Under the pieces are notes generated by a model. That model worked only from the letters and a program-made list of their open reading frames with translations, ran no database searches and was not told the origin of the DNA. DNA of 64,000 nt from Capniomyces stellatus (Eukaryota > Kickxellomycota > Harpellomycetes > Harpellales > Legeriomycetaceae), in assembly GCA_001661515.1 (NCBI GenBank), contig LUVW01000030.1:62001-126000 (forward strand), given 5' to 3'. Numbering within the stretch: position 1 is the stretch's first letter; each line of letters starts with the position of its first letter. Position numbers and translations under genes: made by a program. Below are positions 1 through 12,416 of this stretch, in pieces.

Positions 1-70
1 ATATATATATATATACGGCAGAGTATATAGTTAATAATAATGACGCGAGACTAACTGAATTGATGAATAG

Positions 71-2808
71 AGCAGAGGAGACTTGGAATTTCAAGCTCAA
101 TGCCGGTTGCAGTACAACAATGGAATTCTTTAATAGCGGTTAATTATACTGCGTTAAAGTACGGAGTGAGAAGGTACTTTTTATTTCATAGATATTACTT
201 TTTGAAAACGCCTATATATTATGTATAATAATGTATCATGGCTATTGTTATTTAGGCATGATACTGTCTCAGAGGCAAAAATGAAATGTCCAGGTAAGGC
301 GAAGACAATGCTAGTAAATATAATATTTGTGTTTTTGGGCCAACGAAGCTTATATATATCATCAATTTAAACAAGTTCAAGTTTCCTGTGTGTTTCTACT
401 AGAGTTGTGATAAATGTATATACGCTAGACTTGATATTGGTCCATGTTCCCACTTACACACTTGGGAAAAAGGCAGGGTATCATGGTAACCCGCAGCAAA
501 CCACACATAAAGTGTGTCTGGATTGGTACAGGAAAGCAAGCAACGAAGTTTTTGAAGTTTTCAAAGAGTTCTGCACAAATTATCAGAAGGCCAGTGTCGG
601 TAAAATATATAGTAGCTTGTATACTTTTTATATAGAGCCATATATACATACATACGAGCGTTGATGTTGAAAAAAAAACAATTAAAAACAAAAAGTTAAT
701 ATAAAATGCCTACAGATGAGGCATACTTAGATATAACCAAGTTGGTTGAAGACGAAGTACAAAAAGAATTGGAGAGTGGGAATATCGAGCATCTATTAAT
801 AAAGGGTGCTGCTGTGCCGATAGTACGATGGGATAAAGGAGGCACAGCAACAGCACTGAGAGTAGGAAAAGAGAAGGATATTGAAGAGCTTGGCAGTATC
901 TATAAAGGGGTTGTGGAGGATGTAGGGCTGGTAGCTAATGACAACGAGCAAAATAGGGATATAAAATTTGCTGATTTAAGAAAAGAACACAACTTGGAAA
1001 ACCTGGGAGTTGGGATGGATAATGTCCGGCTGTTCTATGGAGCATTGGTATCACAGCGAGTGAGAGAAGCGGTTCTTATGCAGGTTGGATTTACTACATC
1101 GGCTGGTATATCAGTGAATAAAATATACTCGAAATTGATATCAGGAATGTATAAGCCCAATAAACAAGTGATACTGCTGACCCGAGGAGGGGTTGATTTT
1201 ATCCACAAAATACCGATAAAGAAGATCCGCACGCTTGGGGGAAAAGTTGGGCAAAAGTTGGAGGATGTATTGGGTGTCAAGACAGTAGGCGATTTATACA
1301 CGCAGCCACTGTCACTTTTGGAGGGGTTTTTCCCCAAAAAAATGGCAGATTTTATGTATAATATTTGTAGAGGAATTGATACCGATCTAGGTAAGTGGCA
1401 TGTGTTTATAGACCTGATGAATAAACATATTTGAATGGTAACATATACATCAGCATGAAAAAAGGGATGGCTTAGTTTACTGAGGTTTTATTTCCGTTTT
1501 TGGTTTTGTTTTCGTTTTTACAAACCTCTAGTTGAACATCATGTACAAACCAAGACTATGGCATCAGTCAAGTCGTTTGGAGCAGGGAATCAGGTCACAA
1601 ACACAAGACATCTATACGAGTGGGCTTCTATAATAACCACAGAGGTATGGGAGCGGTTGGTGGAGAGCCAGCAAAGTGAGAAAAGATGGCCTCGGTTGGT
1701 AAGCTTGACATTGATTCCGATGGCAGAGAATGGTTCTGATAAGCAAGTAAGGTCTAAAGTTGAGCAGTTCCCATCACATTACACCAGCAGTATTATGGAT
1801 TCGCCGGACGCTTTGATTAGCTTGATAAAGGGAATGTGCGATTCGTTAACAACTCGGGTTGTATGTGAGCAAAGCAATGAAGAATGCGGAAGGGCGGACG
1901 AATTGGGTACTTGTGATATTGAGCCGATAAAAAGGATTTTGCTTCAGGCCGGTGGTTTTTACGACTACTCAGACTTGCCTAAAGGTTACTCACTGGTGCA
2001 ATGGCTAAGCAGCGGAAGCTCGACAGGGGCTGTGGACCTGCCCAAAAAGGATCAGTATTCAGAAGCTGGACTGTGCAGTAAAGAGAGCAGTTATTGTTCT
2101 GGCGTAACAATTAACAGCGGACCAGTCAATGAAGAGAGCCACGCAAAGAGTGGCGGGCTGTATGATTATTTCAAGCGGGGTGAGGCGGAAAAAAACAGAC
2201 ACAGTTTTTCTGCCAAGAAACCAGAAAGTGAGAGTGAGGTGTTTGTAGGTATAAAAAAGGATATCAAAGGTGGTGACAATGACGTTTGTAGTGGTACAGG
2301 GGTTTGCAGCCCGAACAAAAGGATCAGGTTGCAAAGTGGAGAGCGTGGGAGTGAACTCGAGGCAGTAGACGAGATTGGAGACAATTTTGATGCAGGAGGC
2401 AAGCGTGAGGATATTGGTGGTAGTGAAGGTATTGGTGGTAGTGAGTGTATTGGTGGTGAGGGTGATGACGTTTTAAAAGCTGAGCATTGTGGTGTGGCAG
2501 GAGATGGCGACGTGGGCGCGTATAAATGTGCGCAGTGTCCGGAAGGTTCAGCAGAGATACCTCAGGAGTGTTGGAGTGATCATATGGACTACCACATAGC
2601 AATGTTGTGGCAGATGAGGGATGTGCATGCGATGAATGTGAATGAACACTTTTTAAAGTCGTTTGAAAACAGTTGTTGGTGTCCAGACCAGGCAAGATCT
2701 AGGGCAAATAAGAGCAAGAAGTCTATGAATGCTGGCGGTAGAAAGGCAGACGGGAAGCAAATAATGTTGGAATTTTTTAAGCCAAAACCAAGGGGAGACC
2801 AAGTATAG
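71..2808 (+). CDS. RAD30: DNA polymerase eta (Y family), 5' partial
   Basis: Translesion polymerase that copies past UV photoproducts in the nucleus. Exons I can join in frame: 71-173, 256-293, 429-599, 716-1390, 1532-2808 (stop). The first codon in view is split, so the exon with the first catalytic Asp lies left of the window. Visible landmarks: a QWNSLIAVNY segment (exon 71-173), a catalytic SVDEAYLDIT motif made only by splicing 599 to 716, the GFTTSAGISVNK region of palm/fingers, and the little-finger start TKTMASVKSFGAG at 1532. A UBZ-type finger (CAQC, then HMDYH) is encoded near 2524-2600. The C-terminus holds a PIP-like PCNA motif, KQIMLEFF followed by KPK (about 2755-2787), comparable to pol eta PIPs. 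About 754 codons are seen. One exon is only 38 nt. It converges with the next gene. Family assignment is very secure; the exon borders are inferred from phase and motifs. Confidence 0.93.
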
Positions 2809-2893
2809 AAGCATTGTAGTATGTGTGTATATGTGAATAAAAGCCGGTTTGGCAGATATATTTGGTGAATTTTGTCGGCTTTTATTAGTGAGG

Positions 2894-2940
2894 TTGGGGG
2901 GGGGGGGGGGGGGGNNGGGGGGGGGGGGGGGGGGGGGGGT
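2894..2940. other. Poly-G run with N gap (assembly weak point)
   Basis: A run of about 46 G residues is broken by NN and lies between the convergent 3' ends of the pol eta gene and the next gene. A possible polyadenylation hexamer for pol eta (AATAAA, near 2835) sits just before it. The true length of this tract is unknown. Long pure poly-G is unusual here and may reflect sequencing or gap-filling error. Confidence 0.8.
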
Positions 2941-3068
2941 GGGAGTTATTTTGTTTGCAAATGGCAGAAATACAGGTATATTTAAAGTTAAACGAAAAGT
3001 AGAGAAGCAGGTGTATTATAGACATTTTAGTATTTGGTAAGACATAAAATACAAGAAGAAGAAAAAAA

Positions 3069-5673
3069 CTAATGGTAATAAGTTGGGCGGGGCGAGGTTA
3101 ATGTGGATTTGCTTCTGCCAAGCATTTTAGTTGAGATCCAAGAAATCTTGAAAATGTTGGGTTTGACTTTTTGGGGGCTGGCGTTTTGGCCGAACAAGTT
3201 TCTGTCAGAGTCACTGTATCCACGGTTGTTGTCGAGCATACTGCTAACTGAATAGGAGTCGTTGTCCAGCTCAGAGTAAATGGTGTGGGCGTTATATTCG
3301 CGGCGTGATCTAAGAATGGTTAAGTTTGGTGTTGAGAAGTTTGGTACCTTGGTGGTGTTTGCCAAGCTGTTCCTGGAAAACACAGGGGCGTTTGGGCTTG
3401 GTTGGCTGTCTGCGGGATTTGAGTTTGGTGGCAAGGCTAAGACTGAAACTGAAGTTGAGGCTGGGGCTGGGGCTGGGGCGTTTTCAGCTGCAATGGGTTT
3501 TCTGCGGATATTGAACATCCTTTGAAAGAATTTGGGTTTGTTTAGCGACATAATGCTGTTGTTCAGTCTCCCGTAATTGCTATTGATGGCGGGTGTAGAG
3601 CCTATCAAGCCTGGGGTGCTGTTCAAGTAGGAGCTACGCATATTAATGCCAGGCTGTCTGTCACCACCGCTAACGTTGTTGTTGTTAGTATTGGTGATGT
3701 TGATGGCATTATCATTATCACTGTCATTTTTGATGTTTATTCTCATGTTATTAACAGACCCTAAACCGTCCTCATCGCTACTTGGCTCATCAAAGCTATA
3801 TGCTTGTGTTTCTTTGGCCAAGGCTGTTGGAAGGCTGATAATTTCATACTCGGCCTCAACGCTGTCCGGGCTCTTTACATAGTTGCCAACCTCGCCGTTG
3901 TTTTTGGCCACTAGTGGTAATGTTTCATGGTGGTCAGTTTTGCTTGGGGTTTTTGCTGACTGGATTATGTTGTAGCCGGCTAGGTCTCCCAACTCGCCGC
4001 TATTTCTACCAAAGGATGTATTTCTTAATATAATAAAGTCCGATACCATAGAAGACCTTCTTTCTGTGTTGTAGTCCATTGATATTGGGTCTTGATCGCC
4101 CGTGTTGTTTTCCTGCTGGTGATTGGTTGCAGAGCCAGGGCTAAATATAGTATTTCTTTTCAAAAATCTGGCCATGTCTACGCTTTTTCTCTCTTTTCTG
4201 CCCTTGGAATGGCGCTCTTTAGCGTTTGTTCCAGAGTCTACATTTACATTTGGGCTACCCGTCGCTGTGCGTGGCTCATCTGCAAACTTGCTTGAATGGC
4301 CTTTGTTTTGGATGCTGGAGTCGGTGTTTGTACCGCCTTCCGATTCTGCTCTTGGCCTTAAATCGGTGGATTTTATCGCGCCGGGACTCGCATTTGACTT
4401 GGTGTATCCATTTAGGCACGCCTCAGCCATTTTGGATGCTGGTGGTGTCGAGTTGGTATTGATACCCCCGTCTACAAATTCAAAATCAAAGATTCCAATC
4501 GACTCCCTATTCGACCCTGTTAGTGGTCCATAAGTATGTACATCACCATTATCACTCGAGTTTTTCTCCAAACTCACCAGCTCCCTATTAAATCCACCCA
4601 TAATATCATCCACATCGCCTTTTCCAACTGCTGATTTGTCTCCTAGCAACAACGATAGCTGTATTGGCTCATGCCTAAAAGTGTTGGGCTCTATTCCAAT
4701 CAAGTTATCTGGATTCTTTATATCCACTCCCCCCTTCGCCTCCACCTCTGTTTCCGTGTTTACCTTGTCCTCCTTCCCCTCCCTGTTCTTGCTTCCTTTG
4801 CTGGTCTGGGTTGCATTTTGGTACCCTTTCAGATCTTGGTTTTCAGCTTTATGTTTTCCATTTTTCAAATCGTTTCTTTCTTTCCCTTTAGTTTTGTCCT
4901 CCCCCTTAGTTTTTTCTTTTTCCTTCCCTTTCCCCAAGTCCCCAAAACCAACTATCTGTTTGCTGCTGCTCGGCTTTCTTGGGCTCTCGTCATTGCTTGT
5001 AAAGCTCGCCTTCCTATTATCTGCACCAGCTTCACAAAACAAGGGTGTCGATCGATCTGGTCTGCTGTGCTTGCTCAAGCTATCGGTTGCTTTAAGCTCC
5101 AACTTTTCTTTTAGCTTTTTGATCTCTTCCAGGTACCCTTCCTCAAACTCCTGTTCCTTTTCATTCTCTTCAAATATCCCCAGCCATCGAAACCGCACTT
5201 CATCTGGAACTACTATTCGAACCCTTTTGTTTTTTTTGTTTGGTTTGCCCTCTCCAACTGTAGTCCTACTCTCATCATGTGGAAAGGTTTCGCCCAGTCT
5301 TGGCAGTTCTATGCCTGATTTCTATTTTCATACATTTTAGTCTTAATTAATTTCGAACCTCACTTGTGTATTTAAACATCCATTTTACTAACACCATTAA
5401 ACTCCACCAAACAAAAAAAAACAGTGTTCTATTTGCTCAGTTCAGCTTCTTTCTTGGGAAATACATATAGTCACAGTTCATTGCCGCAATATTTACCTGG
5501 CACCTCTCTTCGATTCGCTTTGAAAACCCTTCTAGCTCGTTGCTGATGCATGCCAATGCTTGTTTTAGCGAAGATGCCATTCGGATCTCCTCTTTAACCA
5601 ATTCCGAGAGATACTCCAAAGTAAGCTCCTTTGATTGCATATCGCTCATATCCGATGGCTCATTGTTTTCCAT
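3069..5673 (-). CDS. Unrecognised, largely disordered charged protein
   Basis: Two exons: 5673-5497 (starts at ATG, 59 codons) and 5321-3069, with an intron 5496-5322 (GTAAAT donor, TAG acceptor, phase 0); product 809 aa. The second reading frame has no nearby ATG, which supports the join. Residues 1-59 look helical (ELVKEEIRMASSLKQALACI). A KR-rich patch follows around residues 85-95, then a short ordered-looking stretch with RIVVPDEVRFRWLGIFEE and a predicted coiled coil (EEIKKLKEKLELK). The remaining 650 or so residues are low complexity: Lys/Glu-rich, then Ser/Asn-rich with an Asn run, then Ala/Pro. The tail is basic. I do not recognise a family. A scaffold or cytoskeletal role would fit the composition, but that is a guess. 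No membrane segment or signal peptide is seen. Confidence 0.6.
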
Positions 5674-8600
5674 TTTATTCTGTATATATTATAGCACTAA
5701 AACTTTTACAATTTCCTATTTATATTTAAACAATCTACGTGCCTCCGCTCTTTACTGTGTGTACTTTTACTTGGGTATTTCCTTGCTATGTTTCTGATTG
5801 AAGTTGGTAGAGAATGAATAATCCGATCGTTTTTCTAAAAAAACATTATTCAATTGTGTATTGCTTTAGTTTTTTTTTATCTTTTTATTCCATTTTATAT
5901 CTTTACTGCAACTCTCTTTATATTATGTACACAATTACCCTTATGACTTCAACACTAATTCCCAGGGCAACTGTGGGTTTTATCGCTTATGCTTTTAAAT
6001 CTGCAATGTTAAAGGTACGGTTGGGTAAATGATAAATAAAATAATTACTATGTATGTACTAAAAGTCACAAGTTTCTCCAAGGTGCACCTATTTTTAACC
6101 ATCACAATAAAAAGGTCTATTTGATTTTTTAAAAGTATAAATCTGAACTTATCAGTTGAAAGTCTGATTTTATTTTTAATTGAACAATCAAACTGGTTTA
6201 TAAATAAATTTATGCTCCAATTATCTACACTAATCAATCAATGGGTTTCCTTTTAAAAATCTGTTCTACAATTGGAATACCAATTTACAAAACATGTGTC
6301 CAGAAAAGTACCAGTGAGAAAATAACCTAATGTTGAGCAAAGAGATCTTTTATTACTTTTGCAAATACATATTTTGGGTTTGGTGTAAAAAAGAAAAAAA
6401 AACTGGCTTAGCTTTTTTTTTTACTCGTTTTAGCCTAGTTTTTAGCTTCTACCTTATTCACATTTAGTGGACGAACTTTCCAACTTTGTTCAACATTTAT
6501 TTTGGCTATTTCCCCCTTCAGATCCGTAGTATTAGTTAATCGTGTAGCCTTTTTTTTACGTTGTCCAATCCGCATTGCATTTAATATAGTGGTTTCTAAA
6601 GTTTAAGTTTATGGCCCGATAGTAAAACTAACTTATTTTCATAATAGTGGGAACGGTATTGTCATTTGATTTGCGTGCAGAGAAAAAAAAACAACATTGT
6701 TCTTCTACTACACCATGCTCATTAGTGTCGAAAAAAGCCTATCATTGCTATTAAAGTCGAGATGTATATTTCTTTTCTCAAGTTTTAAAACCAGGCATTT
6801 TTGTTGATTTTTAGAGCAAAGATAAACAAAAATAAAATAAAAAAGTAAATAAGCAAACCCAAAACTTGAAGTATTCAATTGTGACTTGGAATCGGATCTC
6901 AACCTTAAAGCGTGTAAATCCACATCTAAAAAGGCCACTAAAACTCGCATCCTTTATTTGTTCAAAATAGACGCCAAGTTAAGATAATACAAGCTAAATC
7001 AAATTCGTCAACCTTGACCTGCAATTATAGCACATTTAAATGTTGCTTTCGGTTTAATGCTAACTATAACCCCAGCTTGGTTCATATATACTATTTTATT
7101 ATCATATCAATATGGAAATATCACTTTGAAGTATTTACAAACTACCATGGGACCTAAATGCCAAACCCTTTGACATTGTCAAGTCTACCATATACCAAGC
7201 ATGCGAAACACTTTTTTATTCCCCAAATTCATTTAATAGTCCGTTCTATTTGGCATTAATAACGTGACTGTTTTGATAAGAAAGTGTATACAAGTATAGC
7301 AAAGTTGAGATCAAGGTCAAGGTTGAGGTCCACCATACAACTTTAAGGTCATTGATTTATTTGTGTACAGGACAAAAGTGAGAAACAATTCGCTGAGGTT
7401 ATTTAATTCCCACGTTGCCAGCTGATTGATTGTTTAATAAACTTTTATTTTATTTTCAAAAACCGACTTAAATTCGAATAATAGAAAGTAGAATTCACTA
7501 GGAGATTTTTTTTTTCAATTACTTGGTCTTATTTTATAGTTGTTATACGGCGCTGTTGTATTTTGTAAACAACAAAACGTGTATATAATTGATATCAACT
7601 ATTTGTCTAGGTGCTGAATAGTTTGGTTGATCAGAGAAAACATCGATACATTCCAACTGAGAAATGCTTGAATATCCAAACAACAGAGCACATAATTAAG
7701 CAGCCATTTTACAAGTAGCAAATTGAAGAAAATAAGCAGTGTGACAAGTCAATGCAATGGATCAATATGTAGCCGGCTCAATGCCCATATATCTGTATAT
7801 CCAAGATATAGTGACAATTAGAGCCGATGTAGTCCCAATATATCTTACACAGCAAGATTGTTGATACTAGCACATTTGCTACTACTCGATGATAACACGG
7901 AACTTGGCTTGTGTGTTTAGTAGATCTAGCTTTGCCACATACAACACGCCAAGACCATTGATGAAGGTTAAACTAACAGAGTTAAAATAAACCGCAACAA
8001 AGACATTTATATCAATTAAATATATTGGGTATAAAGTCGCTCTGGGCTTATGGGTGGTATATTGCTGTGTTATCTAGTCTTTGCCTTTTCCTTTGCTTTT
8101 GCCTTTTCCTTCTTTTTCTTCGTTTTCTTTCCTTTGATTTATTTTCGGGAGAATTAGGCTATAAAAGGCTAGTTCGGCAGGGTTCCAAAACTGGCCAAAT
8201 TTGGTCGTTTTTGACAAAGAGATTATTATTGACAAAAGAACACAAATTCAATTTTTTTATCGTTTATAATTTGCTGCTCTTTCAAAGTGCTATTAATATT
8301 GACCAATGGTTATTACCAGTAAATATGTAGAACATCGAGTTGTTTGGACAGTAATTGCGAATAACCGATTGGAATTATATAAGCACAATTATAACCTGCA
8401 AAAGCACTAGAGCCTTATAAATCAGTGATCATAAGCTTATAAGAAAAAAACAACAGCTTTAAGTTTATTACTGCTATTGCTCTTTTAACGAAGCTCCATC
8501 AACCAATTAAGGTAAAAAAAAAAAAGCAAACTTCAACGCATTGGCTAAATCAAAAGAAGTAGAAAATAAAAAAATTCGAGTGGTTTGGCCTGGGTAAAGC

Positions 8601-9354
8601 ATTTGAAGAACCAAATTCAAAGAGCCAGTTAATTACGATTTAAACGGCCAATTCTAAAATTCCACTTGAAACAGTCCTAATATTAACTAAAATCATAGTT
8701 CCAAAATCATAAATGTCATCGTGAATGCAACAGAATCCATTATTCAAACAGAAAATAATTCTATTGAATATAAGGATCAGAAACTTGAAAAATCTTCCAC
8801 CGGTTGTTTTTGTCAATATTTTATACCAACAACAGCAATAGGGAACTCGACTTGCTTATTTAAAACAGAAACAAAGAGCAAAGAGTTGGTAAGAATCAGC
8901 AAAACTCCCCAGCTCAGCATAGAATTAGGTAAGAAGCCCTCCGCCACTCCAAATATTTCCAACCAAAATAATAGATTTGTGCATTTCAGGGCAAAACTAT
9001 ATGTAGAGGCCATTTTAAAGTAAAAACACGCCGATATATCTACTAGTGAATTGTGCTAGAGTTGCAGCACATTCTCTCCATATTTGCCTCCTGTTTTTTT
9101 TTTGATTTAAAAGGCATGAAAAGAAACTAATACGCAGTTATCAGATCGATCGGCGAGTAGGAAATTTAGAGACAAGATACTCGGGACTTCACTACCAACA
9201 AACTCTAAATAATAACTGAATAAATATACGCTCATAGACACTTGAGCACCCGGAAGCCAATGTCACAAGTGGTAAAACTTCTTTAGAGCAAGCGTTTTAC
9301 TATCACATAGCATCTAAGATTTATAAAAGGACCAGCGATACAGTATCAATTAGA
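5674..9354. other. Gene-poor AT-rich intergenic region
   Basis: About 3.7 kb between divergently arranged genes (the minus-strand gene starting at 5673 and KEX1 starting at 9355). It contains only short open frames. The longest, 8721-9023 (100 codons, no ATG), includes a GTAAG donor-like site near 8930 and a CAG acceptor-like site near 8989, so a spliced transcript is possible but unsupported. Several A and T homopolymers occur. I see no tRNA, rRNA or transposon coding sequence. Confidence 0.5.
9322..9329 (+). promoter_or_regulatory. Candidate TATA box of KEX1
   Basis: TATAAAAG lies 26 bp upstream of the KEX1 start codon at 9355. If it is used, the 5' leader would be extremely short or the transcript would start close to the ATG. 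It is one of the better TATA matches ahead of a gene in this window, but AT-rich background makes chance matches common. Confidence 0.35.
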
Positions 9355-12009
9355 ATGAAATTGCTATATTTATCGGCGGTATTTGTTTACGTTGGAACGG
9401 CACAAATCCTGTCAAGAAATCCCGACCATCAAGGTAGTCAAAATTAACAATTACTAAGTATATACCGCTGGCGTAATTACCGCACATAGCTATATTAACC
9501 ATAAATAGCTCAATTTTCTTTGGTTTTATTGAGAAGTGCTTCAAATATATAAATCAAACATTATAAAACATATGATGATAAAAAAATAGGTCAGTATAAT
9601 AGAAGACAAGAGAACCAAGCTCAAGCACCAGTTCAAATCCAAGCACCAGTTCAAGCACCAGCACCAGCACCAGCACCAGTTCAAGCTCAAGCTCAAGCAC
9701 CAGTTCAAGCACCAGCACCAGCACCAGCACCAGTACCAGTACCAGTTCAAGCACCAGCACCAGCACCAGCACCAGTACCAGTTCAAGCACCAGCACCAGC
9801 ACCAGTACCAGTTCAAGCACCAGCACCAGCACCAGCACCAGTTCAAGCTCAAGCTCAAGCACCAGTTCAAGCACCAGCACCAGCACCAGCACCAGTACCA
9901 GTACCAGTTCAAGCACCAGCACCAGCACCAGCACCAGTACCAGTTCAAGCACCAGCACCAGCACCAGTACCAGTTCAAGCACCAGCACCAGCACCAGCAC
10001 CAGTTCAAGCTCAAGCTCAAGCACCAGCACCAGCACCAACGCAAACTCAGTCTCAAGGTACAGCGAACGGCACGGTGGATACAGCTAACCCAGCAATACC
10101 CACAAGCTCATCGACACTTGATGCGATTTCCGATACAGGTGTTAATATGAAAAACCCGCCAAGCACTCTGAATGGATCTGTTGCGACAGATGGACAAACA
10201 GAGAAGGTAGGTGACTCGTTTACGTTTGACTTTAAGGAGTTTAACCTTGAAAAAACGGATAAGGAGAACACCCTAAAAACCTGGAAAACAGCGAATGACT
10301 ATAAGGTTAAAAAAGTTTTGGCCTCAGATGGACAGCGATTTAAGGATCTAGAGAATTATGCAGGTCATATTGGAGTTGGGAGTGGGACAAGAGATATGTT
10401 TTTTTGGTTGGTGCACAACAAGACAAACACAAAGAATAGAGACTCGGTTGTTTTGTGGTTGAATGGAGGGCCGGGGTGCACTAGCATGGATGGACTGTTT
10501 TTGGAGAGTGGACCTTATGACTTTTCGACAAATGGAACAGTAGTGATAAGAGACTACTCATGGACGCAGCAAATAGACATGCTGTTTATTGACCAGCCGT
10601 TGGGGACAGGGTACAGTACCGGGAGTCCTGGGGAAATGGCAACTAGTTATGATGTAGTGAACTCAAACTTGATTTTATTTTTGAAAAACTTCTACTCATT
10701 GTTCCCAGAATATGCAAAGCGTAAGCTATACATTGCAGGCGAAAGCGCAGCAGGGTCATATCTAACCAAGCTGGGAGACACTCTCACGGACCCAGCAAAT
10801 AAAAGCTCACTGGAAATAGACTTGAGAGGCGTGATGATAGGGAATGGGTGGATTGATCCATTGAGATTATATGCGTCATATGTTCCGTTTTTAGATAAGC
10901 ATGGACTAATTTCAAACTCTTCAAGGTCAGAGATGGATAAGGTTCATAACGAATGTTTGGAAGTGTACAAATTCACAAACATGAAAGCTATTCATGTTAA
11001 CCAGTGCGAAAAGATACTAACTAGGCTGTCGCAGCTTGAAACACCAGGAAACAGTAATTGTATCAACGTATACGATGTCCGGTTAACCGACGTGAAGCCA
11101 TTGTGCGGGATGAACTGGCCTAATAATGTTCAAAAGATGACGGCGTACTTGTCAAAGCCTGAAGTGATGGCATCCCTGAATATCTTACCAAGCAAGAAGA
11201 AAAACAGTTTTGTTGAGTGTGAAAGCGACGTTAATAGATATCTGTCCTTTGACATTAAAAGCGAGGCTGCAATTTACGCGCTTCCAAATGTTATTAGCAA
11301 AGTTCCTGTACTGATATTTGCTGGTGATAAAGATCTAATATGTAACACTCTGGGGCACGACTGGATGATAGGAAACATGACGTGGGGCGGAGCTCAAGGG
11401 TTTAAAGCTCAAAAAGATGGGTACGCCAAATGGGAAATCGATGGAAAAACCGTTGGAAGCTATGTAGAAGAGAGAGGTTTGACCTATGCTATAATCAACG
11501 AAGCAAGCCACATGCCGGCGGTTGATAACCCAAAGGCGATGCTGGATTTGATCACTGTGTTTGCAAAGCTTGACAAATCGAATGTTGAGGGATTGTATAA
11601 GTCGTCTATTCTATCAAAACTAACACCAGCTGATAAATCGAGTTCTAGCTGGGGATGGTCGTTTATTATAATCATACTGTTGATTGGGGTGGCGTTGTGC
11701 TTTGGCAGACATAGAATCAGATCATGGTTTAAAAAAAGGTCAAACATGAGGCTGGGTGATGGCGACTTGTTTATTGACAACCAAGCTGGGTTTATTTCGC
11801 TAAACGATATGGACCAACAAAGACGTACAAGCTTTACAGGGCTGCACGGCCTTCCTCGAAGCAAGGATGTTGAAGACTTTTTAGTCGACGATGATGACGA
11901 AGATGATGACGATTACATGCACGGAAGCTTGGATGACGACCTTGATTCTTTAGATGGTGGCTTTGAAAAGAAGGTGCATAATCATTATGGAGGCGGGAAC
12001 AATTTCTAA
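9355..12009 (+). CDS. KEX1: Kex1-type serine carboxypeptidase (S10), membrane anchored
   Basis: Trims C-terminal Lys/Arg from peptides in the late Golgi after Kex2 cleavage. Exons 9355-9433 and 9590-12009 (intron with GTAGTC donor and TAG acceptor; junction restores a Gly codon), giving 832 aa. Residues 1-17 form a signal peptide ([16 protein letters not shown]). Residues about 27-177 are a repeat of Ala, Pro, Val and Gln only. The S10 domain follows, with oxyanion segment [11 protein letters not shown] (about 315-325), nucleophile Ser412 in GESAAGSY, an acidic GDKDLICN segment (605-612) and His667 in [10 protein letters not shown] single membrane helix (about 716-735) is followed by a cytosolic tail with a strongly acidic stretch ([10 protein letters not shown]), the standard Kex1 layout. 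The repeat between signal peptide and catalytic domain is atypical for the family. Without the upstream exon the repeat frame has no ATG, which supports the splice. Confidence 0.92.
9601..10040 (+). repeat. Ala-Pro/Val-Gln coding repeat with perfect 162-bp tandem units
   Basis: The array is built from the hexamers GCACCA, GTACCA, GTTCAA and GCTCAA. At a higher level it holds two copies, 9679-9840 and 9841-10002, that read as identical over 162 bp, followed by the start of a third at 10003. The period equals 54 codons, so unit gain or loss keeps the KEX1 frame. Each unit encodes only A, P, V and Q. Long antisense frames here (Leu/Val-rich or Trp/Cys-rich) are by-products of the repeat. Confidence 0.95.
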
Positions 12010-12416
12010 CAATAAGCATCCACGTAATGTTTATAATTGGCAATCTTGACAGTGTTCTTTTTCTTCTTTGTTTCCTTTCACATTATCATTATTTTTTATT
12101 GAAATCCAAAAAGGGCTTTCATCTTTTTCCTTTTTCGGTTATTTTTTTCAACATTTTGGAAAATTGTTCCAGATTTTTATTCGCTTTTGATTTACAGACG
12201 ACAAGAGTCACGTTTGATTTAGATTGTTATCTGTTTGTCATATACTTTAACTTTTTTCACTAGACGCCTATTGAATACCAATATAACCAAAAATATAGTA
12301 TTGAAGGAAAAACAAACAAGTTTTTTAAAGTAGTCAATTGACTTGACTGCTAATATAAATATAAAAAGTAAATCGATGGGTGCTTAAAACGTAAAAGTGA
12401 ATAACCAGGCCGGCAT
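12010..12416. other. Convergent intergenic spacer
   Basis: About 400 bp between the 3' ends of KEX1 and GUA1. It is T-rich on the first half and should hold both 3' UTRs and polyadenylation sites. No gene is seen. Confidence 0.6.

Noticed and set aside
2849..3040. Glycine-rich frame across poly-G
   Set aside because: It is produced by a homopolymer with an N gap. It starts after the pol eta stop and has no conserved content.
4636..5340. 234-codon plus-strand frame rich in Ser/Phe/Leu
   Set aside because: It is antisense to the charged Lys/Glu-rich exon of the minus-strand gene. The composition is the expected mirror image.
9541..10056. Long minus-strand frames opposite the KEX1 repeat, rich in Trp/Cys or Leu/Val
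   Set aside because: They arise automatically from the complement of GCACCA/GTTCAA repeats. The plus-strand frame is continuous with a recognisable protease.
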